From Chloroflexota bacterium (lineage in GTDB: Bacteria > Chloroflexota > UBA11872), in contig JAPOVQ010000027.1 of the NCBI GenBank assembly GCA_026708035.1, forward strand, positions 1 through 64,000: DNA of 64,000 bases, written 5' to 3'. A program made the position numbers and the translations under genes. Position 1 is the first letter of the stretch. Each line of letters opens with the position of its first letter. The notes below the pieces were generated by a model. It was not told where the DNA came from, did not search any database, and was given only the letters and a program-made list of their open reading frames with translations. This document shows, piece by piece, positions 32,651 to 44,072 of this stretch.

Positions 32651-33921
32651 CCTCACCGCCGCCGCCCCGGCGGCTGGCGGCGCACGTCGGGCGCTCCTGG
32701 CGCGCCCTGGCCGCGGACGGCGCGGTGTACGCGCGGGAGATGCGCCGCTTCTCACGCAACGCGCGGCTCCTGCTGCTGAGCACCCTGCTTGGGGCATTCA
32801 GCGCCGGCGTCTTCCGCGTGGCCTACAACCTCTATGTGCTGGAGCTGGGCTTCACCGCCGCGGATGCCGGTCGTCTGGTCACGAGCGCCAGCCTGGCCGC
32901 CGGGCTGGCGGCGATTCCGGCCGGACTCCTGGCGCTTCGGGTGGGCGCGAAGCCGGTAATCCTCGGCGGCGCCGTGCTCCTTGGCGTCGGGACGGCGCTG
33001 CAGGTGACGCCGTTCGGCTACGGCTACCTGGTGGCGGGCGCGGCTCTCGGAGGCTTGGGCGGCGCGCTGTGGAACGTCGTCATCGCCCCGCTATACGCGG
33101 GCAGCGCCGACGACGAGGGTCGGAGCTATCTGTTCACCGTGGCGGCGATTGTGTTCCTCGGCATGAGCTTTGCCGGGAACGCCGTCGGCGGGTGGGCGCC
33201 GCGCGCGCTGGCGGACGCGACGGGCTGGCCGGTGTGGGTGGGGTTCTTCGCCGTGCTCAGCGCGGCGGCGCTCTACGGCGGGCTGGGGTTCTTTCCGCTG
33301 TTGGGGCTGCGCGCGCCGTCGGCTCGGATCGATCGATCGGCGTTCGGCGCCCTGCGCGGCCAGGTCAACGCGATCGCCCGCCTGCTCATCGTGCACGTCG
33401 TCATCGCCGTCGGGGCCGGCCTCACCATTCCGTTCCTGAACGTGTACTTCACCCGACAGCTGGGCTTGAGCGAAGCCCAGTTCGGACTGCTCGCGGGCGC
33501 CGGACTCATGACCCGGCTGGGCGCGTCGGTGTTCGGCCCTATCGCGGCGCGGCATCTGGGCAAGGTGACGGCCATCGTGGTTGCCCAGTCGGCCTCGATT
33601 CCGCTGCTGCTGGCCATGGGCTTGCTGCCGTGGCCGCTGGGAAGCTCCCTCGCGTTTCTTGCTCGTGGCGCACTCATGAACATGACGGCCCCAGTGCGCG
33701 GCGCCCTGTACATGGAGCGGGTCACCGAGGCCGCGCGTCCGGCCACCAACGCCTGCCTGCTGCTAGCGTGGAACCTAGCCTGGGCCGGCGCGGCCGCCGT
33801 CGGCGGCGTGCTGGCCGAGCAACTGGCGCTGGCGGTCGCCGTCATGGTCACCGCCGCCTGCTACGCGCTGGCCAACGGGTTGATGTGGCTGCTCTGGCGC
33901 CGTCGAGCAAGCGCGGCGTAG
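32620..33921 (+). CDS. MFS transporter
   Basis: 433 residues, about 12 hydrophobic segments starting near residue 47 (ARLLLLSTLLGAFSAGVF). Loop 2-3 contains LLALRVGAKPVILGGAVLLGVG; the second half contains VYFTRQLGLSEAQFGLLAGAGL and MNMTAPVRGALYMERVTEAARPA. The latter RGALYMERVT region is typical of predicted multidrug or sugar-efflux-type carriers. Substrate unknown. Start ATG 32620 overlaps the PHP gene; a start nearer 32740 is possible. Confidence 0.85.
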   Translation: MASAPRNGPLASPPPPRRLAAHVGRSWRALAADGAVYAREMRRFSRNARLLLLSTLLGAFSAGVFRVAYNLYVLELGFTAADAGRLVTSASLAAGLAAIPAGLLALRVGAKPVILGGAVLLGVGTALQVTPFGYGYLVAGAALGGLGGALWNVVIAPLYAGSADDEGRSYLFTVAAIVFLGMSFAGNAVGGWAPRALADATGWPVWVGFFAVLSAAALYGGLGFFPLLGLRAPSARIDRSAFGALRGQVNAIARLLIVHVVIAVGAGLTIPFLNVYFTRQLGLSEAQFGLLAGAGLMTRLGASVFGPIAARHLGKVTAIVVAQSASIPLLLAMGLLPWPLGSSLAFLARGALMNMTAPVRGALYMERVTEAARPATNACLLLAWNLAWAGAAAVGGVLAEQLALAVAVMVTAACYALANGLMWLLWRRRASAA

Positions 33922-33961
33922 TCCGGCGCGGGCCGCCTGCCCGTGCCCCGATGCCGGGCGG

Positions 33962-35932
33962 CTAGCCGGCGGCGCCCTCCGCCGGCCGCTGCTTGGGCGC
34001 GGGAGTGGGCTCCGTCGGCGGGTTCGGGCTGGTCGTGGGCGCTGCCGGCGCCGTCGTCGGACCTGGCGGCGCGGGCTGTGGATCGCTTTGCGCCGCGGGC
34101 GTACGCCCCTGGTATTCGTCGACGTAGCGCTCAAAGGCCTCCGCATCGAGAGTCTCGACCTCGATCAGGGTCTCCGAGAGCTTCTCAAGCAGGCCACGAT
34201 TTCGCGCCAGCATGTCCTGGGCGCGGTGATGTGCGTCATCGATCAGATGCGAAACCTCACGGTCAATCGTCTCGGCAACCGCTTCGCTGTAGTTGCGCTG
34301 CTCCGCGATGTCCCGCCCCAGGAACACCAACTCCTCCCGGCGACCAAACGCCCGGGGACCGAGCTTGGTGCTCATGCCGTACTGCGTGACCATGCGGCGC
34401 GCGATCTCGGTCGCCATCTGAATGTCGTTGCTGGGCCCGGTGGTCATCTCCCCGAACACCAGCAATTCGGCGGCGTGGCCGCCCATCGCCACCGCCAGCT
34501 GGTCCTCGAACTCCGACTTGGACAACAGGTGGCGATCCTGCGAGGGCAAGAACCGGGTATAGCCCCCCATCTGGCCGCGAGGCAGGATCGTGACCTTGTA
34601 GACGGGGTCGGCGCGCCGTAGCAGATGGGCCACCAAGGCGTGCCCGATCTCATGGAAGGCCGTGACGCGCTTCTCGTGTTCGCTCATCACCCGGCTCTTG
34701 CGCTGGGGACCGGCGATCACTCGGTCGATGGCCTCCTCCAGCTCGAACATGCCCACGGTCGTGCGGTTGCGGCGGGCGGCCAGAATGGCCGCCTCGTTGA
34801 GCAAGTTCTTCAGGTCGGCGCCCGAGAAGCCGGGCGTCTGCCGCGCAATGGTTCCCAGGTCCACGTCCTGCTCGATAGGCTTCTCGCGCGCATGCACGCG
34901 CAAGATCGCTTCGCGTCCGCGAATGTCCGGCAGATCCAGCACCACGCGGCGGTCGAAACGGCCGGGCCGCAGGAGGGCGGGGTCCAGCACGTCCGGGCGG
35001 TTGGTCGCGGCCAGCACGATCACCGTTTGATCCGTGTCAAAGCCGTCCATCTCGACGAGGATTTGGTTCAGCGTCTGCTCGCGTTCGTCGTGGCTGCCGC
35101 CCAGGCCCGCGCCCCGCTGCCGGCCAACGGCGTCGATCTCATCCACGAACACCAGGCTCGGCGAGTTCTGCTTGGCTTTCTCGAACAAGTCGCGCACCCG
35201 CGAGGCGCCCACGCCCACGAACATTTCCACGAACTCGGAGCCGCTGATGTTGAAGAACGGCACCCCGGCCTCCCCGGCGACGGCTTTCGACAAGTGCGTC
35301 TTCCCGGTGCCCGGCGGGCCCACCAGCAGCACCCCGCGCGGGATTTCCGCGCCGATCTTGGTGAACTTCTCGGGGTACTTGAGGAACTCCACCACCTCGG
35401 CCAGCTCCTGCTTGGCCTCGTCCACGCCCTGCACGTCCTTGAACGTCACGCGCGGGCGGTTGCCCGTCACCATGCGGGGGCGGCTCTTGCCGAAGCTCAG
35501 CGCCTGCGAATTGGAGCCTTGGGCTTGCCGCATCATGAACACCAGCAACCCAACGAAAATCAGCAGCGGCAAGATCGAGGTCAGGATGCTGATAATGGTT
35601 GGGGCGGGACTGGGCGCCTCGAATTGGACGGCGACCTGCTGGCCATTGACGTTGAGCCCCCGGTTGGCGAGCGCCTGGTCGATGTCAAAGCGATCGTTGA
35701 CCACGGCGCTGACGGCGGAGCCGCCGACTCTGGCCACGATGCGGTTGGCGCTCACCAAGATCTCGGGCTGAGAGCCACTGTCGGCCGCGGCTTCGACCCG
35801 GCTCAGCAGCTCGCTAATCGGCACGACCTGCTGATTCGGCTGTCCGGGGTTGAACATGACGAACAGCACAACCAGAATCGCCACGGCCAGTACGAGATAC
35901 ATGAACCCGTTGCGCACGAGCCGGTTATTCAT
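33962..35932 (-). CDS. ftsH: ATP-dependent zinc metalloprotease FtsH
   Basis: 656 residues. Membrane-anchored AAA+ protease that degrades misfolded membrane and regulatory proteins. Two membrane segments (about 8-28 and 112-134) flank an extracytoplasmic domain. The AAA module has Walker A GPPGTGKT (about 205), Walker [12 protein letters not shown], the second-region RPGRFDR, and the protease site [11 protein letters not shown]. The C-terminus is a proline-rich tail of about 45 residues, unusually long. tilS lies upstream on the same strand, a common pairing. Confidence 0.97.
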   Translation of the reverse strand: MNNRLVRNGFMYLVLAVAILVVLFVMFNPGQPNQQVVPISELLSRVEAAADSGSQPEILVSANRIVARVGGSAVSAVVNDRFDIDQALANRGLNVNGQQVAVQFEAPSPAPTIISILTSILPLLIFVGLLVFMMRQAQGSNSQALSFGKSRPRMVTGNRPRVTFKDVQGVDEAKQELAEVVEFLKYPEKFTKIGAEIPRGVLLVGPPGTGKTHLSKAVAGEAGVPFFNISGSEFVEMFVGVGASRVRDLFEKAKQNSPSLVFVDEIDAVGRQRGAGLGGSHDEREQTLNQILVEMDGFDTDQTVIVLAATNRPDVLDPALLRPGRFDRRVVLDLPDIRGREAILRVHAREKPIEQDVDLGTIARQTPGFSGADLKNLLNEAAILAARRNRTTVGMFELEEAIDRVIAGPQRKSRVMSEHEKRVTAFHEIGHALVAHLLRRADPVYKVTILPRGQMGGYTRFLPSQDRHLLSKSEFEDQLAVAMGGHAAELLVFGEMTTGPSNDIQMATEIARRMVTQYGMSTKLGPRAFGRREELVFLGRDIAEQRNYSEAVAETIDREVSHLIDDAHHRAQDMLARNRGLLEKLSETLIEVETLDAEAFERYVDEYQGRTPAAQSDPQPAPPGPTTAPAAPTTSPNPPTEPTPAPKQRPAEGAAG

Positions 35933-36091
35933 GAATCGAGGATCTTTCGTGCGGGAGTGCGACGGGCCGCGATAAAGACGCGAGTTGCCGGCGGAACGGC
36001 CAGTATATCAAGGTAGGGCCTCGCGGCATTGTGCCCGGCGCGGTCACCACGGTTCGAGTCTCGCGCAGTCCAGGGCTGCAATCCGTAGGAT

Positions 36092-37453
36092 TCACGCCCG
36101 TGCATCCGGCGGGCGGATCGCATCCCAGCGCGCATGCAGCGCCACGACCATGCGTGCGTTTGGACGCGGCGCAAAGCCCTCGTCCCGCCATACGCCGGGC
36201 ACGCAGACGGCCGAGCCGTCGACGTCGAGCACCGGCATGCTCGAGGCGATGTCGGCGGCCACCCCGCGGCTGCGGAGCAGCCGTGCGAGGTCGCGCGTGT
36301 CCTGGCCGCGAGCCAGGCGAACGCGCTCACGCGGCGCCGGGGCGCGCAGGGTGAGCGTGCGGCCCTGCAGCCGCTCATGGTCGAGCGCGCATCCGTCCAG
36401 CGCCACGCCATGCCCCACAGGCGAGCCGCCCTCGATCAACTCGGCGATGACCGATCCGCCGGGCACTCGCGCCTCGCCCGGTACGGTCACCGAAACAGGC
36501 GGCCGCCATGTCGGATCGCGCACGCGCTCCGGGTACAGCACCACCGCCCCATCCCGCACAAAGGCGTGCGTTCCGTCAGTCAGATCGACCCATCGCCCAT
36601 GCGTGTCGTCGCGCAGCGCGCGGGCCACGGCGCCGAGCTGCGCCGCCCCAAGCTGTCGCCTGCCGCCCAGGGCACGAACGGCGGCGACGAACGTCGTGGG
36701 GAACAATCCCTCCGGCACCGCCGCGCGCTCCGGATGCAGCGGCATGCGAAGGCCGTCGGCGGGCTGCACGTAGAGCGGAAGCCCGTCGACCTCGCCGGCG
36801 AGAACCTCGGCGCCGCGAGCGATGGCGTTCACCGCCCCGGGATAGATGTCGTCCAGCAGCGGCAGGGCTTCGTGTCGGACGCGATTTCGCCGGAACTGCG
36901 GCGTCTCGTTCAGCGGGTCACGGTCGACGACGAGTTCACGGGCCCGCACGTAGGCCGCGATGTCGTCGCGCGAGACCGGGAGCAACGGCCGCAGAATCTC
37001 GCCGTCGTCCGCCCGCATCCCCGCAAGCCCGCGCAGCCCGGATCCGCGAGCCAGATTCATGATCACGGTCTCGGCCTGGTCGTTGCGGGTGTGGCCGGTG
37101 GCGATGCGCGCGGCCCTCTCGCGCCGCGCAACGTCTCTGAGGAACGTCCACCGGGCGCGGCGGGCGGCGTCTTCGGACGGTGCGTCCTCCGTCCCGCCGA
37201 CCGGATAGTCGCGGGGCGTGCCGGCGGTCACCGGAAGGCCGGCGTTGCGTGCGTGCCGGACCACGCGTTCCGCCACCTGCCCGGCTTCGGCGCGCAGTCC
37301 GTGGTTCAAGTGCGCCACGTGCACGGCCGGTCCGCCTCGGCGCCGCGCGGCCACTAGACTGTCGAGCAGCACCATTGAATCCGGCCCGCCGGAAACGGCC
37401 GCGACGACCACGTCGTCCGAATGCAGTCCGGCGCGCCCCAAGGCACGGAACAC
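36092..37453 (-). CDS. tilS: tRNA(Ile)-lysidine synthase
   Basis: Modifies C34 of the tRNA-Ile that reads AUA. PP-loop motif VAAVSGGPDSMVLLDSL; then HVAHLNHGLRAEAGQVAERVV, ATGHTRNDQAETVIMNLARG and LVVDRDPLNETPQFRRNRVRHE, all diagnostic. The C-terminal TilS domain ends near ARGQDTRDLARLL. The frame is open to 37588, inside dut. I give GTG 37453, 20 residues before SGGPDS; a start a few codons earlier (before LQDRVFRAL) is plausible because that helix is conserved. The gene lies between dut and ftsH, all leftward. Confidence 0.92.
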   Translation of the reverse strand: MFRALGRAGLHSDDVVVAAVSGGPDSMVLLDSLVAARRRGGPAVHVAHLNHGLRAEAGQVAERVVRHARNAGLPVTAGTPRDYPVGGTEDAPSEDAARRARWTFLRDVARRERAARIATGHTRNDQAETVIMNLARGSGLRGLAGMRADDGEILRPLLPVSRDDIAAYVRARELVVDRDPLNETPQFRRNRVRHEALPLLDDIYPGAVNAIARGAEVLAGEVDGLPLYVQPADGLRMPLHPERAAVPEGLFPTTFVAAVRALGGRRQLGAAQLGAVARALRDDTHGRWVDLTDGTHAFVRDGAVVLYPERVRDPTWRPPVSVTVPGEARVPGGSVIAELIEGGSPVGHGVALDGCALDHERLQGRTLTLRAPAPRERVRLARGQDTRDLARLLRSRGVAADIASSMPVLDVDGSAVCVPGVWRDEGFAPRPNARMVVALHARWDAIRPPDARA

Positions 37454-37511
37454 CCGATCCTGCAGTTGGCGAACGTCTCGGCGGGGATGAATCGCGGGCT
37501 CCGGGGACCTG

Positions 37512-37943
37512 TTACTCGCCCGTGCTGCCAAATCCTCCACGGCTCGTCGTACCCTCCGGTTCGCCTTCCACCCACTCCGCCGTCTCAACCCGGACCAGTA
37601 TGGCCTGGGCGATGCGCGCCCCGCGCTCGACTTCTATCGGGTTGTCGGTGGGGTTCCAGAATTGGACCTGAATCTCGTCCTCGGGCCCGCAATAGTCGCG
37701 GTCGATGATGCCGACGCCGTGAGCCGCGACCAGCCCGGTGCGCCGGGCCGTGCTGCTGCGGGCGACCACCAGGATCATGCATCCGGGGGGCGCGGCGATG
37801 ATGACGTTGCCGGGGATGAGGCCGATCGCCCCGGGCTCAATGCGCGTGGTCTCGCGGGTGATCAAGTCGAAGCCGACGGAACCTTCGGTGGCGTAGCGGG
37901 GCAGGGGAAGCGTCGGATCGACCCGCGCAATGGGCACGCGCAT
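37512..37943 (-). CDS. dut: dUTP diphosphatase
   Basis: 143 residues. Hydrolyses dUTP to dUMP, keeping uracil out of DNA. All five trimeric-dUTPase motifs are visible: GSVGFDL, ARSSTARRTGL, GVGIIDRDYCGPEDEI, GARIAQAILV and the C-terminal TSRGGFGSTGE. The Ala in motif II (ARSS rather than PRSS) and Cys in YCG (usually Y-x-G) are mild variations. Confidence 0.95.
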   Translation of the reverse strand: MRVPIARVDPTLPLPRYATEGSVGFDLITRETTRIEPGAIGLIPGNVIIAAPPGCMILVVARSSTARRTGLVAAHGVGIIDRDYCGPEDEIQVQFWNPTDNPIEVERGARIAQAILVRVETAEWVEGEPEGTTSRGGFGSTGE

Positions 37944-37972
37944 AGTCGGTCAGTCTAGCGGGGCTGCCCCGC

Positions 37973-38374
37973 TCAATCGCCGCCGGATAGGAGGGCGATC
38001 CAGCCGCTGAGATATCCGATCTCAATGGGTTCCGGCTCTGGCGGCGGAACCGTCGGTATCGGCAACGGCGCCGGTCTGGGGCGGTCCTCCACCTGGCCCT
38101 GCAGCACGACGGCCTGGTCCCCGGGGTTCACCAGCCCAAGCTCGCGCTTGGCCATCTCCCGCAACGCCGGCAGCGAGCGGGCGTATTGCAACTGCTCGTC
38201 GAGGCGTTGATTCTCAAGCTCGGCGGCGCTGATCCGCTGCCGCAACTCTTCGACGCGCTGCTGCGCCACCTGTTGGGTGGATGAACCGCTGGCCTCCTGG
38301 ATGATCACCACCAGGACGGCGATCAGCGCCAGCATCGCCAGCGACCGGAGCAGGAATTGCGTTCGAGAGGCCAC
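37973..38374 (-). CDS. FtsB/DivIC-type septum formation initiator
   Basis: 133 residues. One N-terminal membrane segment (about 8-26), then a coiled coil (QQVAQQRVEELRQRISAAELENQRLDEQ), then the conserved REMAKRELGLVNPGDQAVVL. A proline-rich C-terminal tail ends LSGWIALLSGGD. Such bitopic proteins act in the divisome core. It lies upstream of dut, tilS and ftsH on the same strand. Confidence 0.85.
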   Translation of the reverse strand: MASRTQFLLRSLAMLALIAVLVVIIQEASGSSTQQVAQQRVEELRQRISAAELENQRLDEQLQYARSLPALREMAKRELGLVNPGDQAVVLQGQVEDRPRPAPLPIPTVPPPEPEPIEIGYLSGWIALLSGGD

Positions 38375-38454
38375 TCAGGCCCGCCGATCCAGCTCGGCGT
38401 ACGGCCCGACCGGCGACGTTCGGCCGTGGGTTGATCTGCCATGGACGCACGGGG

Positions 38455-38512
38455 ACTGCCCCCTCACCCCAGCCCTCTCCCGCCAGGGGAAAGGGGGCCG
38501 GACGCGGGTCCG
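38455..38512. repeat. Palindromic repeat of the GGGAGAGGG family
   Basis: CCCCCTCACCCCAGCCCTCTCCC-GCCA-GGGGAAAGGGGGCCGGAC, between ftsB and glmS. One arm has GGGGAAAGGG instead of GGGAGAGGG, an imperfect copy. Confidence 0.65.
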
Positions 38513-38535
38513 GGTGCATTGCGTTCGCACGGCGG

Positions 38536-40377
<1,842 letters not shown>

Positions 40378-40421
40378 CCGCATGCTCCAGGGAAGCCACG
40401 CCAGCAGGCGCGGTTATGTCA

Positions 40422-40451
40422 ACTATACCGTCCGATGGGTCGCTTGAACAA
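40422..40451 (-). promoter_or_regulatory. Promoter of glmS
   Basis: Read leftward: -35 TTGTTC (complement of 40446-40451), 18-base spacer, -10 TATAGT (complement of 40422-40427). The start would lie about 35 bases before the glmS start codon. Confidence 0.6.
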
Positions 40452-40485
40452 CGTTAACGGACACCCAGGCCGTGACGATCCCGCA

Positions 40486-40670
40486 ATCTGGGGTCTACGG
40501 CCGGGCGACGCATGCGTCGCCCCTACGCTTGGCGTAGAGCCGGACGGGCGGGTCGGAGACCCGCCCCTACTGTGGTCAGGCTGCCTGGATGGCCGGTAGG
40601 GGCCGGTTTCAAACCGGCCCGCGCGCCGAACCCGCACGCATCGCCGGCGGTCGCCGGCAACCGGGGCGAT
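40486..40670. repeat. Cluster of three short GC-rich inverted repeats
   Basis: GGGCGACGCATGCGTCGCCC (about 40502-40521), GGCGGGTCGGAGACCCGCC (about 40547-40565) and GGCCGGTTTCAAACCGGCC (about 40602-40620). The first two are followed by CCTAC and the third is preceded by GTAGG; the family seems defined by a GTAGGGGC edge joined to a variable palindrome. No gene in this stretch. Confidence 0.7.
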
Positions 40671-40871
40671 CTAGGGCCAGGCGACGCGTCCCGTGCCGTA
40701 GCAGCGGGGGCAGCGGTGGGGACGCCCGCTGGGCAGCGGGCCGGTATGGCCGGCCTCAAGACCCCCTCCGTCGCAGACGGAACAGCGGCGCGAAAGCAGC
40801 CGCCGCCACACGGCCCACCACAGGCCCATGAACCAACCGCCGCCCTTATATCCCGGCGCGGAGTCGTTCAC
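40671..40871 (-). CDS. Small double CxxCxGxG zinc-ribbon protein
   Basis: 66 residues. Two DnaJ-type zinc motifs: CSVCDGGG and CPRCYGTG, separated by 22 residues, enough for one complete zinc-binding ribbon. Its start codon overlaps the stop of the D-aminoacylase gene (ATGA type, 40868-40871), which supports real, coupled expression. The N-terminal 20 residues are hydrophobic and aromatic (GGGWFMGLWWAVWRRLL). Function unknown; perhaps a small metal-binding accessory protein. Confidence 0.6.
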   Translation of the reverse strand: MNDSAPGYKGGGWFMGLWWAVWRRLLSRRCSVCDGGGLEAGHTGPLPSGRPHRCPRCYGTGRVAWP

Positions 40872-42442
40872 TCGGCGGGACGGCCCCGACGCAAGCCCCG
40901 ACCCGGCGTTGCGCCCGTGTGCCGGCTGTCGTCGATCACGGCGGTACCGTTCACGATCACGTGGTCGATGCCGGTCGGCAGGCGCCGCGGCTGTTCGAAG
41001 GTAGCGTTGTCGATCACGGTGTCCGCATCGAACACCACCACGTCGGCCGCCATGCCGGGGGCAAGGACTCCGCGGTCCACCAGCCCAAAGCGCGCCGCCG
41101 GCATGCCCGTCATGCGCCGCACCATCGCCTCCAGCGGAACGACCCCGAGCTCACGCACCCAGCGGCCCAGAAAGCGCGGATAGGTGCCGTAGGTGCGCGG
41201 GTGCGGCGCGTCGCCCAGCAGGATGGCGTCGCTGCCCACCATGTGGCTTGGGTGACGCATGATCTGCGCAAAGTCGTCGTCCGTCTGGTCGTTGAAGAAC
41301 ACCGACGCGGCCCGCCCGCGCTCCTCCCGCACCAGATCGACCAGGAATGCATGCGGCTCCAGATCCCGCTCGTCGGCCACCTCGCCGAGCATGCGGCCCT
41401 CCAGGTGGCGGTTGGGACCGATCGGCATGCTCGACAGCAGCGCGCGGTCGACTTCAAGCGCGTTGTCGCCGGCGCGGTTGGCCATTTCCGTCGCGATCCG
41501 CGCCCGCGTATCCGCGTCTTCCAGGCGACGCAGCATTTCCTGCGGCCCGCCCTCGAGCGCCCAATCGGGAAACGAGAAGTGCAGCAGTGAGCTGCCCGCG
41601 GGATAGGCATAGGTGTCGAACGACAGCGACACGCCGGCGCGAATGCCGCGGTCCGCCTCGTCCAGGTTCTCCCACCAGCGCTGACCGCTGCTGATGTAGT
41701 GCGAGATGTGGACCGGGCAGCCCGCGCGCCGCCCGATGGCCATGGTTTCACGAATGGCGTCGCGCATGCCGAGGATGTAGCGCATGTGCGGCACGTACGG
41801 CGCGTCGAATTCGGCGGCAACCTCGCTCAGGGCCACGAGCTCATCGGTGTCGGCAAAGGCGCACGGCTTGTAGTCGAGGCCGGTCGAGAGCGCGATCGCC
41901 CCGTCCCGGAACGCCTCGTGCGTGATCTGCTGCATGGCCCGCAGCTCCTCGGGCGTCGCGCGACGGTCCTCCCATCCGATCAGGGCCGCCCGCACGCAGC
42001 CGTGCGGCACGTGATGCGCCGCGTTGCAGGCCGCCGCGCCCTCGAACGTGTCCAGCCAGCCGGCGACGGTGGACCAGTCGTGGCTGATGGGCGGGTCGCC
42101 GTTGAGGGCGGCGAAATAATCGCGAAACGCGGGCTGCAACTCGTCGGCCAGCGGCGCGTAGCCGATCCCGTCCAGCCCCAGCAGGTCCGTCGTGACGCCC
42201 TGGCGCACCTTGGGCTCATGCGCCGGCTCGGCCAGCAGCATCAGGTCCGAGTGCGTGTGCACGTCAATGAATCCCGGACAGACCACGCGGCCGTCGGCCT
42301 CGATCTCTCGTGCGCCCTGATCCGGGACCAGCCCGACGGCGGCGATTCGCGTGCCATCGATGGCGACGCTGCCGCGGTGGCCGGGCGCGCCCGTGCCGTC
42401 GACGATGCTCGCGTTGCGGATCACCAGGTCATGCACAGGCAT
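40868..42442 (-). CDS. N-acyl-D-amino-acid deacylase family amidohydrolase
   Basis: 524 residues from ATG 42442 (MPVHDLVIRNASIVDGTG). Zinc-binding motifs: CPGFIDVHTHSDL (about 58-70) and VHISHYISSGQRWW; also VPHGCVRAALIG, typical of D-aminoacylases, and SDAILLGDAPHPRTYG with the C-terminal ligand region. Removes acyl groups from N-acyl-D-amino acids; substrate not proven. The start overlaps the end of the following PLC-like gene by 14 bp, and the small zinc protein is coupled to its stop. Together with the M20 hydrolase it suggests amino-acid scavenging. Confidence 0.88.
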   Translation of the reverse strand: MPVHDLVIRNASIVDGTGAPGHRGSVAIDGTRIAAVGLVPDQGAREIEADGRVVCPGFIDVHTHSDLMLLAEPAHEPKVRQGVTTDLLGLDGIGYAPLADELQPAFRDYFAALNGDPPISHDWSTVAGWLDTFEGAAACNAAHHVPHGCVRAALIGWEDRRATPEELRAMQQITHEAFRDGAIALSTGLDYKPCAFADTDELVALSEVAAEFDAPYVPHMRYILGMRDAIRETMAIGRRAGCPVHISHYISSGQRWWENLDEADRGIRAGVSLSFDTYAYPAGSSLLHFSFPDWALEGGPQEMLRRLEDADTRARIATEMANRAGDNALEVDRALLSSMPIGPNRHLEGRMLGEVADERDLEPHAFLVDLVREERGRAASVFFNDQTDDDFAQIMRHPSHMVGSDAILLGDAPHPRTYGTYPRFLGRWVRELGVVPLEAMVRRMTGMPAARFGLVDRGVLAPGMAADVVVFDADTVIDNATFEQPRRLPTGIDHVIVNGTAVIDDSRHTGATPGRGLRRGRPAE

Positions 42443-43232
42443 CTCCGGATGCGGCTGGTGGCGCGGTCTCGAAACCGGCCCGGAGGGATGGCGAATCGTA
42501 GCGCGCCCCGTCGCCGCGCTCGTAGGCCGCGAGTCGGCGATCGATTTCATCGGCGGCAAGCGTCGCGAAGCGCTCGGCCACGTCATCGCCGAACAGCGTC
42601 CGCCCGGCGGCCACGCGCTCCGCGGCGATTCGCTCGGCTTCGGCCGGGTCGTCCGGTCGCCCGTCGGCGCGGGCGAACACGCCCACGATCTCCGCCGGGC
42701 TGGTCGCAAGCGCCAGCAGATGCACCCACCGCGTCAGTCTGCCCAGCGGCTCCGCCGCAACGATCAGGTCCATCCCGCCCGGATCGAACGGATGCACCGC
42801 CGCCGCCGCGCGCGCCAGCGCCCCCGATGGATCGTTCCAGCCATGCTCCAGCGCGTAGGTGAGTCCCACCGTCGCTGCCCGGTCCGCGCGCCGTGCATGC
42901 TCACCGCAGACGAGGACGAAGACTTCGTCCACGGCCAGGTGCGCCAGGTAGCCCGCCACGTAGGCGGCCTGCGGGTCCGACACGGCGTCCGGGCGAGCCA
43001 GCGCGGGCCGGGCCGCGAATAGCTCCGTCGTCGCGCGTCCCCACGTTCCGGGCTCGCGAAACTCAAAGAAGTGGGTGGCCGCCCGACCCGTCTCGTTGCG
43101 TTCGCGCGCGTCGGGCGCCACAGCGCCGACGCAGAATTGGCTGAACTGCGCGTCGATGACCCGGCGCAGGCGGCCGCTCGCGCGGTCCGCCGCCTCGACG
43201 GCAAGCTGCAAGTGCGCGCGCGAAAGGGCCAT
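42429..43232 (-). CDS. Zinc-dependent phospholipase C-like protein
   Basis: 267 residues from ATG 43232. Contains FCVGAVAPDARERNETGRAATHFFEF and AYVAGYLAHLAVDEVFVLV, the GAxxPD...H-F...G...HL..D pattern of the bacterial zinc-dependent phospholipase C/S1-P1-like family. Activity on membrane lipids is only an inference. The last 30 residues are disordered. First gene of a three-gene leftward run with the D-aminoacylase and the small zinc-ribbon protein. Confidence 0.72.
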   Translation of the reverse strand: MALSRAHLQLAVEAADRASGRLRRVIDAQFSQFCVGAVAPDARERNETGRAATHFFEFREPGTWGRATTELFAARPALARPDAVSDPQAAYVAGYLAHLAVDEVFVLVCGEHARRADRAATVGLTYALEHGWNDPSGALARAAAAVHPFDPGGMDLIVAAEPLGRLTRWVHLLALATSPAEIVGVFARADGRPDDPAEAERIAAERVAAGRTLFGDDVAERFATLAADEIDRRLAAYERGDGARYDSPSLRAGFETAPPAASGDACA

Positions 43233-43318
43233 TAGGCATTCCCTGTTACAGTACCCGCGAATCCAATATTCCCAGCATCGTGTTGGGCTGCCAAAGGGAG
43301 GCACGGGATGGAAGTTCG

Positions 43319-44023
43319 ATGGCTCGTGTCTTACTGCCGATCTTTGGCTTGGTGGTGCTCGCCGGGGTAACGACCAGCGCCGTTTTCGCTGTCGCGTACG
43401 AGGGCGAGAGCTTCTGCCAGCATGCGCAGTCTTGGCCCAGCGGCTCGTATCTCGGCCAGATGCATCCTTTCCACGTCGATGTCTACCGGGGCTATGCGGC
43501 CGAGGTTGGGCGCGACCCCTGTGACCTGTGGGCGCTTGACCAACGCTATTCCGCCGTGCGCGGGCTGCGGGAGTTGGGCTACACGGTGTTCGGCCCTGGA
43601 GAATTTGCCTGGCCGGAACCGCCGGAACCAACGTTGGCGGTCGTCGCCCCCTCGGCCATCACCTACCAGGCGACGGCCGGGTATGGCCAGGACCGTGGCA
43701 CACTCGACCTGTTGCCGGGGATACACACCGTGGCGTTTGAGTTTGAAGGCTGGCACCTCGGTGACGTGATGGTGACGGCCACGGGACACGATGGGTCGCC
43801 GGTGGTGGTTCACGACGGCCCCGTGCACCACAGCGGGGCCTTTACGTTCCGCGCCCCAATGGCTGGGGACTACGTGTTTGAGGTCGCCGCCGTCGGTGAC
43901 TGGCGCCTGTGGGTTGGTGAGCCACCGATCCCGGTGAAACCCGACGTCGTGACCCGGGAGATTGAGATCGAGATCGAGGGTGATCCGTCCGTCGCGGCGT
44001 GTGAAGAGCTGCTATTCGGGTAG
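43319..44023 (+). CDS. Secreted protein with DWRLWVG-type domain
   Basis: 234 residues from ATG 43319. Signal peptide MARVLLPIFGLVVLAGVTTSAVFA. A Cys-containing N-terminal half (SFCQHAQSW, DPCDLWALDQRYSAVRGL) resembles a small peptidoglycan- or surface-associated module. Residues 130-210 repeat the unit seen in the protein at 26951: LLPGIHTVAFEFEGWHLGDV, then AGDYVFEVAAVGDWRLWVG. The shared closing motif marks a common secreted family of unknown role. Confidence 0.75.
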   Translation: MARVLLPIFGLVVLAGVTTSAVFAVAYEGESFCQHAQSWPSGSYLGQMHPFHVDVYRGYAAEVGRDPCDLWALDQRYSAVRGLRELGYTVFGPGEFAWPEPPEPTLAVVAPSAITYQATAGYGQDRGTLDLLPGIHTVAFEFEGWHLGDVMVTATGHDGSPVVVHDGPVHHSGAFTFRAPMAGDYVFEVAAVGDWRLWVGEPPIPVKPDVVTREIEIEIEGDPSVAACEELLFG

Positions 44024-44072
44024 CCGGAAATCACCGGAGCGATGGTCGACAGACGGGCGCAGGAGGAACGCT

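Noticed and set aside
40378-40460. A glmS ribozyme in front of glmS
   Set aside because: The likely promoter leaves a leader of only about 35 bases, far too short for the ribozyme fold.
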